From positions 3,286,001 through 3,350,000 of the forward strand of contig NZ_LR882982.1 in NCBI RefSeq assembly GCF_904831005.1: DNA of 64,000 bases. The letters run 5' to 3'. The notes below the pieces were generated by a model, which saw nothing but the letters and a program-made list of their open reading frames with translations, made no database searches and was not told where the DNA came from. Source of the DNA: Microbacterium hydrocarbonoxydans (GTDB taxonomy: Bacteria > Actinomycetota > Actinomycetes > Actinomycetales > Microbacteriaceae). A program made the position numbers and the translations under genes. Shown here piece by piece: positions 57,487-64,000 of the stretch (the first letter of the stretch is position 1; the number at the start of each line of letters is the position of its first letter).

Positions 57487-58329
57487 ATGAACGCCGCATC
57501 CCCCGCCCTCATCCGCCTCGACGGCGTGACCAAGACCTTCGGGTCGACGACCGCGCTGAAAGACGCCTCGCTGCAGGTCGCGCGCGGCGAGATCGTGGTG
57601 CTCCTCGGTCTCTCGGGCTCGGGCAAGTCCACACTGCTGCGCCATCTCGACGGTCTCGAGACGCCGACCTCCGGTGCGGTCGAGGTGTTGGGGCAGCAGG
57701 TGCCGTCGCTCTCGGGCAAGGCGCTGCGTGCACTGCGCAGCCGCGTCGGCTTCATCTTCCAGCAGTTCGAGCTCGTGCCCTCGCTCACGGTGCTCGAGAA
57801 CGTGCTCACCGGGTCGCTGTCGACGGTACGCGGACCGCGCCTCGGCCTCTGGGGCTATTCCCGCGCCTCGAAGATCCGCGCCCTCGAGCACCTCGACCGT
57901 GTCGGCCTGCTCGACCGTGCCTACCAGCGCAGCGACACACTGTCGGGCGGGCAGCAGCAGCGCGTCGCGATCGCTCGCGCCCTCATGCAGAAGCCCGACA
58001 TCCTGCTGGCCGACGAGCCCGTCGCCTCGCTCGACCCCGAGTCGAGCGACCAGGTCATGGCGCTGATCCGCGAGATCGCCGCCGACGAAGGGCTCACGGT
58101 GGTGTGCAGCCTGCACCAGGTCGATCTCGCCATCTCGTGGGCCGACCGCATCGTGGGGCTCCGCCACGGCGAGGTGGTGCTCGACACTCCGACCACCGAT
58201 CTCACCAAGGCGGAGGTCATGGAGATCTACGGGCGCGTCGCGACCACGACCGCCGAGATCCAGGCGGTGGCGATGGAGCTCTCCGAGGAGCCCGCGCTGC
58301 TGACGGCCGGCGAGGCTCGCGTCTCATGA
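57487..58329 (+). CDS. phnC: Phosphonate ABC transporter ATP-binding protein
   Basis: 280 residues. Walker A GLSGSGKST (residues 41-49), Q-loop FIFQQFELVPSLTVLENVLTG, signature LSGGQQQRVAIARAL, Walker B ILLADEPVASLD and H-loop VCSLHQVDLA. The ENVLTGSL...RVGLLDRAYQRSDTLSGG layout is typical of PhnC. A C-terminal extension of about 20 residues is present. It powers phosphonate import through the fused permease encoded next with an ATGA overlap. Confidence 0.95.
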   Translation: MNAASPALIRLDGVTKTFGSTTALKDASLQVARGEIVVLLGLSGSGKSTLLRHLDGLETPTSGAVEVLGQQVPSLSGKALRALRSRVGFIFQQFELVPSLTVLENVLTGSLSTVRGPRLGLWGYSRASKIRALEHLDRVGLLDRAYQRSDTLSGGQQQRVAIARALMQKPDILLADEPVASLDPESSDQVMALIREIAADEGLTVVCSLHQVDLAISWADRIVGLRHGEVVLDTPTTDLTKAEVMEIYGRVATTTAEIQAVAMELSEEPALLTAGEARVS

Positions 58330-60068
58330 CGCTGCTCGACTCGTCTGCAGGGGCGGCCGTCCGCCCGCATGGCGGCGCCGTCGCCGATCGCGCACCGAAG
58401 CGTCCCCTCTCACCCGAACGGATCGCAGCCTCCCTGACGCTCCTGGCGCTCCTGGTGCTCGGCGTCCTGGCCGTGAACGAGGTCGGCATCTCGATCCCCG
58501 CGATGGTGCAGAGCTGGGGCAACGCCGAGAACTTCATGGCCCGCGTCGGCGGACTCTCGTTCCCCGCGCCTGCGGACCTCGCCTGGCTGATCGCACTGAC
58601 CGTCGGGCTGGTGCTGGTCGGCACGCTGCTGGCCGCCGTGCTCTCGGTGCCCATCGCCTACCTCGCCGCATCGAACACGACCCCGGGCAACGGGTGGCGT
58701 GCTGCCGCGCGGTTCATCGGAGTCCTCACCCGTGCGCTCCCTGACGTCGTGCTGGCCATGGCATTCGTGCTCATGTTCTCGCTCGGCACGCTGCCCGGCA
58801 TCCTCGCGATCGGCATCCACTCGATCGGGATGATCTCGAAGATGTTCGCGGATGCGATCGAGCAGATCGACGAGGGACCTCGTCGCGCGATCCGCGCAGC
58901 CGGCGGCTCGAAGCTGCAGGAGTTCGCCGCCGGCATCCTGCCCCAGGTGCTGCCGAGCTGGGTCGCGACCGTGCTGCACCGCAACGACATCAATCTGCGC
59001 GGCAGCGTCGTGCTCGGCTACGTCGGCGTCGCCGGCCTCGGCCTCGAGATGTCGTATGCGTTCAAGTCGCTCAACTACGGCAAGGGTCTGGGCATCGCGC
59101 TGGTGATCTTCATCCTGTGCATCGCGATGGAGATCGTCTCGAGCATGGTGCGCGGCGCGATGCTGGGACAGCAGAAGCACACGCGGTCGTGGATCGACCG
59201 CATCATCCATCCGCGACTGCGGGACGCCGGATCCGTGGGCGGTGCCGCCGCTGAGCGGCCTGCCTGGGCGGCCACTGCGCAGACGGCCGTGCGCCGGCCC
59301 TGGACGGCCGAGCGCGTGCGCCACACGATCGGCGCTCTCATCGCCGTGCTGGTCGTGATCGGCAGCGTCGTGGTGAGCCAGATCAACTGGGGCGACTTCT
59401 TCACCTTCTGGGCGAAGCTGCCCGAGGTGGCCGCGCGGTTCTGGCCGCCGTCGTTCGGCAACTACGACACCGCCGCCATGGTGTCCGCCATGGTCGACAC
59501 CGTCGCGATCGCCCTCGCGGCCACGGTGCTGACGCTGGTGCCCTCGGTGCTGCTCGGCTCACTCGCCGCGAGCAACGTCGCCCCCGGTTCCGGCATCCGC
59601 GGTGCCGCGCGCCTGCTGCTGGTCGGCATCCGCGGCATCCCCGAGCTGATCCTCGCCATCGTGCTCGTCGTGATCACCGGACTCGGCGCGCAGGCGGGCG
59701 TGATCGCTCTCGCGATCGGTGGCATCGGTCTGCTCGGCAAGCTCATCGCCGACTCGTTCGAAGAGGTCGATCGCGGACCCGAGCGCGCGCTGCGCGCCGT
59801 CGGCGCCACCCGCCTGCAGACCTACGCCTCGGCCACCGTGCCGCAGGGTATGCAGGCTCTCATCGGCCACAGCTTCTACATGCTGGACACCAACATCAGA
59901 GCGGCGACCATCCTCGGCATCGTCGGCGGCGGCGGTGTCGGCTACTACCTGCTCAATGCCAGCCAGGGGTCGCGCTACGAGACGGTGACCGCGATCGTGC
60001 TGATGATCCTCGTCACGGTGCTGATCGTCGAGGGGCTCGCGATGTGGATGCGCAAGGTGTTCCGGTGA
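58326..60068 (+). CDS. phnE: Fused phosphonate ABC permease (PhnE-PhnE)
   Basis: 580 residues holding two complete PhnE domains in tandem. First half (residues about 30-280) has EAA-like EQIDEGPRRAIRAAGGSKLQEFAAGILPQVLPSW; second half (about 330-575) has EEVDRGPERALRAVGATRLQTYASATVPQGM. Most bacteria have one or two separate PhnE proteins, so this is a gene fusion giving a pseudo-dimer. Overlaps phnC and the oxidoreductase gene by 4 nt each. Confidence 0.94.
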   Translation: MTLLDSSAGAAVRPHGGAVADRAPKRPLSPERIAASLTLLALLVLGVLAVNEVGISIPAMVQSWGNAENFMARVGGLSFPAPADLAWLIALTVGLVLVGTLLAAVLSVPIAYLAASNTTPGNGWRAAARFIGVLTRALPDVVLAMAFVLMFSLGTLPGILAIGIHSIGMISKMFADAIEQIDEGPRRAIRAAGGSKLQEFAAGILPQVLPSWVATVLHRNDINLRGSVVLGYVGVAGLGLEMSYAFKSLNYGKGLGIALVIFILCIAMEIVSSMVRGAMLGQQKHTRSWIDRIIHPRLRDAGSVGGAAAERPAWAATAQTAVRRPWTAERVRHTIGALIAVLVVIGSVVVSQINWGDFFTFWAKLPEVAARFWPPSFGNYDTAAMVSAMVDTVAIALAATVLTLVPSVLLGSLAASNVAPGSGIRGAARLLLVGIRGIPELILAIVLVVITGLGAQAGVIALAIGGIGLLGKLIADSFEEVDRGPERALRAVGATRLQTYASATVPQGMQALIGHSFYMLDTNIRAATILGIVGGGGVGYYLLNASQGSRYETVTAIVLMILVTVLIVEGLAMWMRKVFR

Positions 60069-61216
60069 GCGCGCTCGACACCGCAGACGTCGTCGTGGTC
60101 GGCTCGGGCATCGTCGGGCTGGGCTCAGCGTACGCGGCGGTGCGTCGCGGGCTGCGGGTGATCGTGATCGATCGCACCGACGGGCCGGTCGGCGCCACGA
60201 TCCGCAACTTCGGGCATCTCTGCATCGGAGCGCAGCACGGCGAGGCACGTCGGTACGCCGATGCCTCGCGCGAGCTCTGGCTGCGCCTCGCCCGCGACGC
60301 CGGTTTCTGGCTCCGCGAATCGGGCACGCTGGTCGCTGCCAGGCACGTCGATGAACTCGCGGTGCTCGACGAGGCGTCACGGGGCGGTGGCATCCGGATG
60401 CTGGATGCCGATGAGCTGCTGCGCCGAGCACCTCTGCGCGCCGCGGGACTCCTCGGCGGCGCGCACATCGAGACCGACCTGCAGACCGATCCGCGCACGG
60501 CGGCAGCCGCGATCGTGCGTCACCTCGCCGCACTCGGAGTCGAGTTCCGGTTCCGCACCGCCGTGACCTCGGTCGCCGAGCGCTCGGGTGGCGCCACACG
60601 CGTCGAGACGACCAGGGGAGCCGTCGAGGCGGGGGCCGCGGGCATCGCGGTGAACCACGACATCGATCAGCTGCTGCCCGAGGTCGCCGAGCGCGTCGGC
60701 GTGGTGCGCTGCGCGCTCGACATGATGCGGGCGGCGGTGACGGTGCGGCATCCGCTCGCCGCGCCGCTGCTGACCGGGTGGTCGCTCGTGCGCTACGGCC
60801 GATTCGCCGACACCGCGTCGTCTGCGACCCTGCGCGAACGTCTGCATGCCGAGCGCCCCGATCTCGCGGCGCTCGACCTCAACCAGATGTACACGCAGCT
60901 GCCCGACGGCACGCTGATCATCGGCGATTCGCACGCCACGGCCACGGCTCCCGAGCCCTTCCAGACCGAGGCCGCGTTCACTGCGTTCCTCGCCGAGGCC
61001 GAGGCGCTGTTCGACATGCCCGCGCCGCGCGTGCTGGAACGCTGGCAGGGGGTCTACGCCAAGGGCCCGCAGGAGTTCCTCATCGAACGCATCGACGAGG
61101 GGGTGCTGGCGCTCGCCGCGACCACCGGCATCGGAATGACCACGGGTCTGGGGCTCGCCGAAGAGAATCTCGCAGCCGCCTTCGGGTGGGCACCCGCATT
61201 GGAAGGAACATCATGA
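60065..61216 (+). CDS. FAD-dependent oxidoreductase, HpnW type (phosphonate-associated)
   Basis: 383 residues from a GTG overlapping the permease stop. N-terminal dinucleotide-binding motif VVVVGSGIVGLGSAYAAVRRG and a DAO-fold C terminus (GLAEENLAAAF after TTGIGMT). It matches the TIGR03364 group found beside phosphonate genes, which likely oxidises an aminophosphonate to the aldehyde with loss of the amine. Here it sits upstream of a phosphonatase-like hydrolase, so the expected product is phosphonoacetaldehyde or a relative (inference). Confidence 0.88.
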   Translation: MSALDTADVVVVGSGIVGLGSAYAAVRRGLRVIVIDRTDGPVGATIRNFGHLCIGAQHGEARRYADASRELWLRLARDAGFWLRESGTLVAARHVDELAVLDEASRGGGIRMLDADELLRRAPLRAAGLLGGAHIETDLQTDPRTAAAAIVRHLAALGVEFRFRTAVTSVAERSGGATRVETTRGAVEAGAAGIAVNHDIDQLLPEVAERVGVVRCALDMMRAAVTVRHPLAAPLLTGWSLVRYGRFADTASSATLRERLHAERPDLAALDLNQMYTQLPDGTLIIGDSHATATAPEPFQTEAAFTAFLAEAEALFDMPAPRVLERWQGVYAKGPQEFLIERIDEGVLALAATTGIGMTTGLGLAEENLAAAFGWAPALEGTS

Positions 61217-61929
61217 CCACTCTCGACACCATCCGCACCGAACTCGTCGTGCTCGACATGGCGGGCACCACGGTGCTCGACGACGGCGTCGTCGAGCAGG
61301 CGTTCCAGCGCGCCGCAGAACGCACCGGTGTGGCCGAGCGGATGCCGTGGCACGAGGCGCTCGCTCACGTGCGCGACACCATGGGCCAGTCGAAGATCGA
61401 TGTGTTCACGTATCTCGCCGGTGGTGATCGCGCCGCGGCCGAGCGCGCGACCGCGGCATTCGAGGGGGCGTACGCCGAGATCGTGAACGAGCGCGGCGTC
61501 ACCGAGATCCCCGGGGCCGCCGATGCGATCCAGGGCCTCAAGGACGCCGGCCTGCGGGTCGTGCTCACGACCGGCTTCGCGCCGGTGACCCGCGATGCCC
61601 TCATCGACGGACTCGGATGGCGGGGTCTGATCGATCTCGCGCTGTCACCCGTCGACGCCGGTCGCGGTCGCCCCGCGCCCGATCTCGTGCTCACCGCTCT
61701 TCTGCGCACGCAGACCTCGTCGGTCGAGGCGGTCGCGGTCGCCGGTGACACCGTCAGCGATGTGGAGTCCGGTCTTCGTGCCGGCGCCGGGTTCGTCGCG
61801 GGCGTGCTCACCGGCGCGCACGGCATCGATGCGCTCAGCGGCGCGGGAGCCCATGCCGTACTGGCCGATGTGACCGAGCTGCGTGCCGTGCTCGCCGAGC
61901 GCGGCAGCCTCGCCCTCGTCACGGGCTGA
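61213..61929 (+). CDS. Phosphonatase-like HAD hydrolase
   Basis: 238 residues. HAD nucleophile Asp15 in LVVLDMAGTTV, Lys61 in the cap helix TMGQSKIDVF at the place of the Schiff-base Lys of phosphonoacetaldehyde hydrolase (MGxxK), motif II in LTTGF and motif III/IV in VAGDTVSDVESGLRAG. It belongs to the TIGR03351 PhnX-like group. Likely cleaves the C-P bond of the aldehyde made by the oxidoreductase, giving phosphate. ATGA overlap with the gene before. Confidence 0.9.
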   Translation: MTTLDTIRTELVVLDMAGTTVLDDGVVEQAFQRAAERTGVAERMPWHEALAHVRDTMGQSKIDVFTYLAGGDRAAAERATAAFEGAYAEIVNERGVTEIPGAADAIQGLKDAGLRVVLTTGFAPVTRDALIDGLGWRGLIDLALSPVDAGRGRPAPDLVLTALLRTQTSSVEAVAVAGDTVSDVESGLRAGAGFVAGVLTGAHGIDALSGAGAHAVLADVTELRAVLAERGSLALVTG

Positions 61930-61941
61930 GAGGACGCCATC

Positions 61942-63030
61942 ATGGGAACCCTTCTGATTCGTCCGCCCGGCCATCGCCGGGATGTCGCGCTGCGCCCTGC
62001 CGCGACGGCCATGGTCTGGATCGGCGAGGGGCATCCGCACGAGATGATCGCCGTGCCCGGGGTCGCTCTCGGCGACGGCGACGTGCTCGTGGCGGTGGAG
62101 ATGTCGACGATCTGCGGCTCAGACGTGCATACCGTGCAGGGGCGGCGTTCGGCACCCGTGCCTCTCGTGCTCGGACACGAGAGCGTCGGCCGGGTGATCG
62201 CGATGGGGGATTGCGGAGCGACGGCCGTCGACGGCAGTCCGCTGCGCATCGGCGATCGCGTGGTGTGGTCGGTGACCATCTCGTGCGGCACCTGCGACAG
62301 GTGCGCGCGAGGTCTCACGCAGAAGTGCCGCACCCTCGGCAAGTACGGCCACGACCGGGTCGGCGTGAACGGCGATCTCACGGGGGCGTTCGGCAGCCAT
62401 GTGCAGGTGCGCGCCGGCACGGCGATCGTGCGAGTGCCCGAATCACTTCCCGCCGCGGCGCTGGCTCCGGCGTCGTGCGCCACGGCGACAGCGTGGGCTG
62501 CGGTGGCGAGAGCTGCTCGCGACCACGACCTCGAGGGCGCAGCCGTCCGCGTGCACGGTGCGGGCCTCGTCGGGCTCACGGCCGCGGCGATCGCCGTGGA
62601 GCAGGGGGCATCCGTCGAGGTGCTCGACCCGAACCCCGCACGCAGCGCGCTCGCGGCCCGGTTCGGCGCCGCACCGCTCGATCGGGAGCCGGAGGTCGTG
62701 ATCGAAGCCTCGGGGCACGCGGTCGCCGACGCCCTCGCGGGGGTCGCGACCGGGGGAACCGTCGTGCTCGTCGGCAGTGTCTTCCCGGGCGATCCGGTGC
62801 CGTTCGATGCCGAGAGCATCGTGCGCCGGCTCGTCACGGTGAGCGGCGTGCACAACTACACGGGGGCCGAGCTCGCCGAGGCGGTCGCCTTTCTCGGCGG
62901 TCGAGGACGTGCCTATCCGTTCGCGGATGCGGTGGGAGAGGTGCGACAGCTCGCCGACATCGACGATGCGCTGACCGCGGCATCCACCCCGGGTGCCCCG
63001 CTGCGGATCGGCCTCGTGCCCGGTCGCTGA
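61942..63030 (+). CDS. Zinc-binding alcohol dehydrogenase, HpnZ type (phosphonate-associated)
   Basis: 362 residues, 12 nt after the HAD gene. Catalytic zinc: STICGSDVHTVQG and GHESVGRV. Structural zinc: ISCGTCDRCARGLTQKC with four Cys. Rossmann segment VRVHGAGLVGLTAAAIAV. Matches the TIGR03366 group named for its place in phosphonate clusters. It may handle the aldehyde or alcohol part of the substrate, for example acetaldehyde after C-P cleavage. Last gene of the operon. Confidence 0.92.
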   Translation: MGTLLIRPPGHRRDVALRPAATAMVWIGEGHPHEMIAVPGVALGDGDVLVAVEMSTICGSDVHTVQGRRSAPVPLVLGHESVGRVIAMGDCGATAVDGSPLRIGDRVVWSVTISCGTCDRCARGLTQKCRTLGKYGHDRVGVNGDLTGAFGSHVQVRAGTAIVRVPESLPAAALAPASCATATAWAAVARAARDHDLEGAAVRVHGAGLVGLTAAAIAVEQGASVEVLDPNPARSALAARFGAAPLDREPEVVIEASGHAVADALAGVATGGTVVLVGSVFPGDPVPFDAESIVRRLVTVSGVHNYTGAELAEAVAFLGGRGRAYPFADAVGEVRQLADIDDALTAASTPGAPLRIGLVPGR

Positions 63031-63037
63031 TCCGGCG

Positions 63038-63649
63038 TCAGATCTTCTGGGCGTCTCCTCGACGCGGACCCACCGGGTGCAGGCTCTCGGCGTGGAACGC
63101 GAGCAGCCGCGAGGCGATTGCGACGGTCTCGTCGAGCACCTCGCGCGGACCGCCGGTGAGCGCCAGCATCCGATGCCCGATCCCGTCGTTCGACGCCCAT
63201 CCGAGGTACACCGTTCCGGGTTCGTGACCGCCCTCGGCATCCGGTCCGCCGACACCTGTCGTCGAGACGCAGAGGTCGGCGTCGAACAGGCGGCGTGCAC
63301 CGTCCGCGAGCTGCTCGGCGCACACGGCAGACACCGGATCGGTACCGGGCGTCACGCCGAGAACGCGCTCTTTGATGTCGGTGCGGTACGCGATGACACC
63401 GCCGGTGAACCAGTCGCCTGCTCCCTCGACCGCGCCGACCGTGCTCGCGAACTGGCCCGAGGTGAGCGATTCGACGACGCACACGCGCAGGCCGCGCTCG
63501 CGCGCCACCTCGCCGAGCCGTGCGAGGACGGCCGAGGTGGTGTTCACCTCGGCCTCGGTGGCGTCTTCCGAGCCGGGCTCTTCCGAGCCGGTCTCTTCCG
63601 AGGTGGTCTCTGCCGAGGTGCTCTCCTCAGGGATCCCGCCGAAGGTCAC
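63038..63649 (-). CDS. CinA-family nicotinamide-nucleotide amidase-like protein with acidic N-terminal tail
   Basis: 203 residues from a GTG overlapping the previous stop (GTGA). The C-terminal 160 residues are the CinA domain: CVVESLTSGQFASTVGAVEGAGDWFTGGVIAYRTDIKERVLGV in pieces and STTGVGGPDAEGG. The N-terminal 35 residues are Glu/Ser/Thr-rich repeats (TSEETGSEEPGSED) from a degenerate 15-nt tandem repeat at about 63545-63627 and look disordered. CinA domains deamidate NMN. The true start may lie after the repeat, but the GTGA coupling favours 63649. Confidence 0.85.
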   Translation of the reverse strand: MTFGGIPEESTSAETTSEETGSEEPGSEDATEAEVNTTSAVLARLGEVARERGLRVCVVESLTSGQFASTVGAVEGAGDWFTGGVIAYRTDIKERVLGVTPGTDPVSAVCAEQLADGARRLFDADLCVSTTGVGGPDAEGGHEPGTVYLGWASNDGIGHRMLALTGGPREVLDETVAIASRLLAFHAESLHPVGPRRGDAQKI

Positions 63650-64000
63650 CGCTCGGTCTCGTTCGTCGAGTCGGTCTCGTTCGTGACGGTGTCGTCGGTC
63701 TCGACGGTGGAGTCCGTCGCCGGAGTCTCGTCCATCGTCGCCGTGGCCTCGTCGGAGTAGTCGGGTCGCGACGGCTGCAGCGGCTGATCGGAGTACTCGC
63801 CGCCCAGACGTCCGCCGTAGGGGCGACCGTGGTCGGCGAACTCGTCGCGAGCGAACACCAGCTCCCAGGAGTCGACCGTGAAGCGGGCACCGGTGCGCAA
63901 CGTCTGCACGCGCTCGCCGGGGTGCGTGGCATCGGCGTCGGGGTTCGTGTTCATCTCGCCCTCGCCGTGCAGCTCGAGCACGTACTCGTCGCGCTCGTCG
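63646..64000 (-). CDS. C-terminal part of unrecognised protein with acidic tail (5' clipped)
   Basis: The frame is open to the window edge with at least 117 residues; internal starts exist at GTG 63981 and ATG about 63954. DEYVLELHGEGEMNT and TGARFTVDSWELVFARDEFADHGRPYGGRL look like a small globular domain, followed by an acidic Thr/Asp/Glu tail (VETDDTVTNETDSTNETER). No family recognised. The stop overlaps the CinA start, so the two are one operon; both sides of the junction are low-complexity acidic. Confidence 0.6.
   Translation of the reverse strand, partial: DERDEYVLELHGEGEMNTNPDADATHPGERVQTLRTGARFTVDSWELVFARDEFADHGRPYGGRLGGEYSDQPLQPSRPDYSDEATATMDETPATDSTVETDDTVTNETDSTNETER

Overview
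The window is high-GC, densely packed actinobacterial DNA. ATG/GTG starts with ATGA or GTGA overlaps, codon third positions strongly biased to G/C, a DUF222/HNH (13E12-type) gene, Cys/Met-rich Csp protein, FBP-domain protein and DUF222-style small repeats all fit Microbacteriaceae, most likely Microbacterium; this is an inference from gene style, not a database result. I see no rRNA, tRNA, CRISPR array, insertion sequence or prophage.

Layout. 1-8 kb: a clipped gene, two DHA2-type MFS drug exporters each with a MarR regulator (the second with a cluster of TTGA/TCAA-type operators), DNA polymerase IV, a third MarR and an Old Yellow Enzyme. 8-20 kb: a zinc alcohol dehydrogenase, a CPBP protease, a SRPBCC protein divergent from a CYP152-type peroxygenase, a CDF cation transporter coupled to a short binding-protein-like lipoprotein, a three-gene operon of membrane-anchored unknowns, and the HNH gene. 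18-26 kb: GH114 lipoprotein, DUF899, MFS, GCS2 ligase, small stress proteins (SAP-like, CsbD, 54-aa membrane protein), a Met/Cys-rich copper-storage-like protein, FBP protein and an S51 peptidase. 26-33 kb: a complete sugar-uptake operon (binding protein, two permeases, GH3 glycosidase) divergent from a LacI regulator around a palindromic operator.

33-42 kb is a nitrogen/aromatic amine region: tryptophan 2,3-dioxygenase, an amidohydrolase in the slot of kynurenine formamidase, kynureninase and a PaaX-like regulator in one tight operon; then amidase plus agmatine-deiminase-like enzyme divergent from a TetR gene and a PLP decarboxylase. 42-50 kb: anchored esterase, a heterodimeric ABC exporter whose first subunit has lost its P-loop, and an M18 aminopeptidase, NCS1 permease, isochorismatase operon. 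50-55 kb is the most interesting part: a ykkC/guanidine-I riboswitch ahead of an EamA transporter; a two-gene HTH/Clp_N-domain module with twin palindromic operators; and a divergent LuxR response regulator and histidine kinase with a 15-codon peptide gene directly before the kinase, plus related GGTCT boxes and a terminator just after it.

55-63 kb is a phosphonate operon: UTRA-type GntR regulator, PhnD, PhnC, a fused PhnE permease, then FAD oxidoreductase, phosphonatase-like HAD hydrolase and zinc alcohol dehydrogenase, the known HpnW/PhnX-like/HpnZ association that suggests breakdown of an aminoalkylphosphonate. The window ends in a CinA-family gene and a clipped gene. A short repeat containing GGTCGTTGAGCGAGG occurs four times, once inside the amidohydrolase reading frame.
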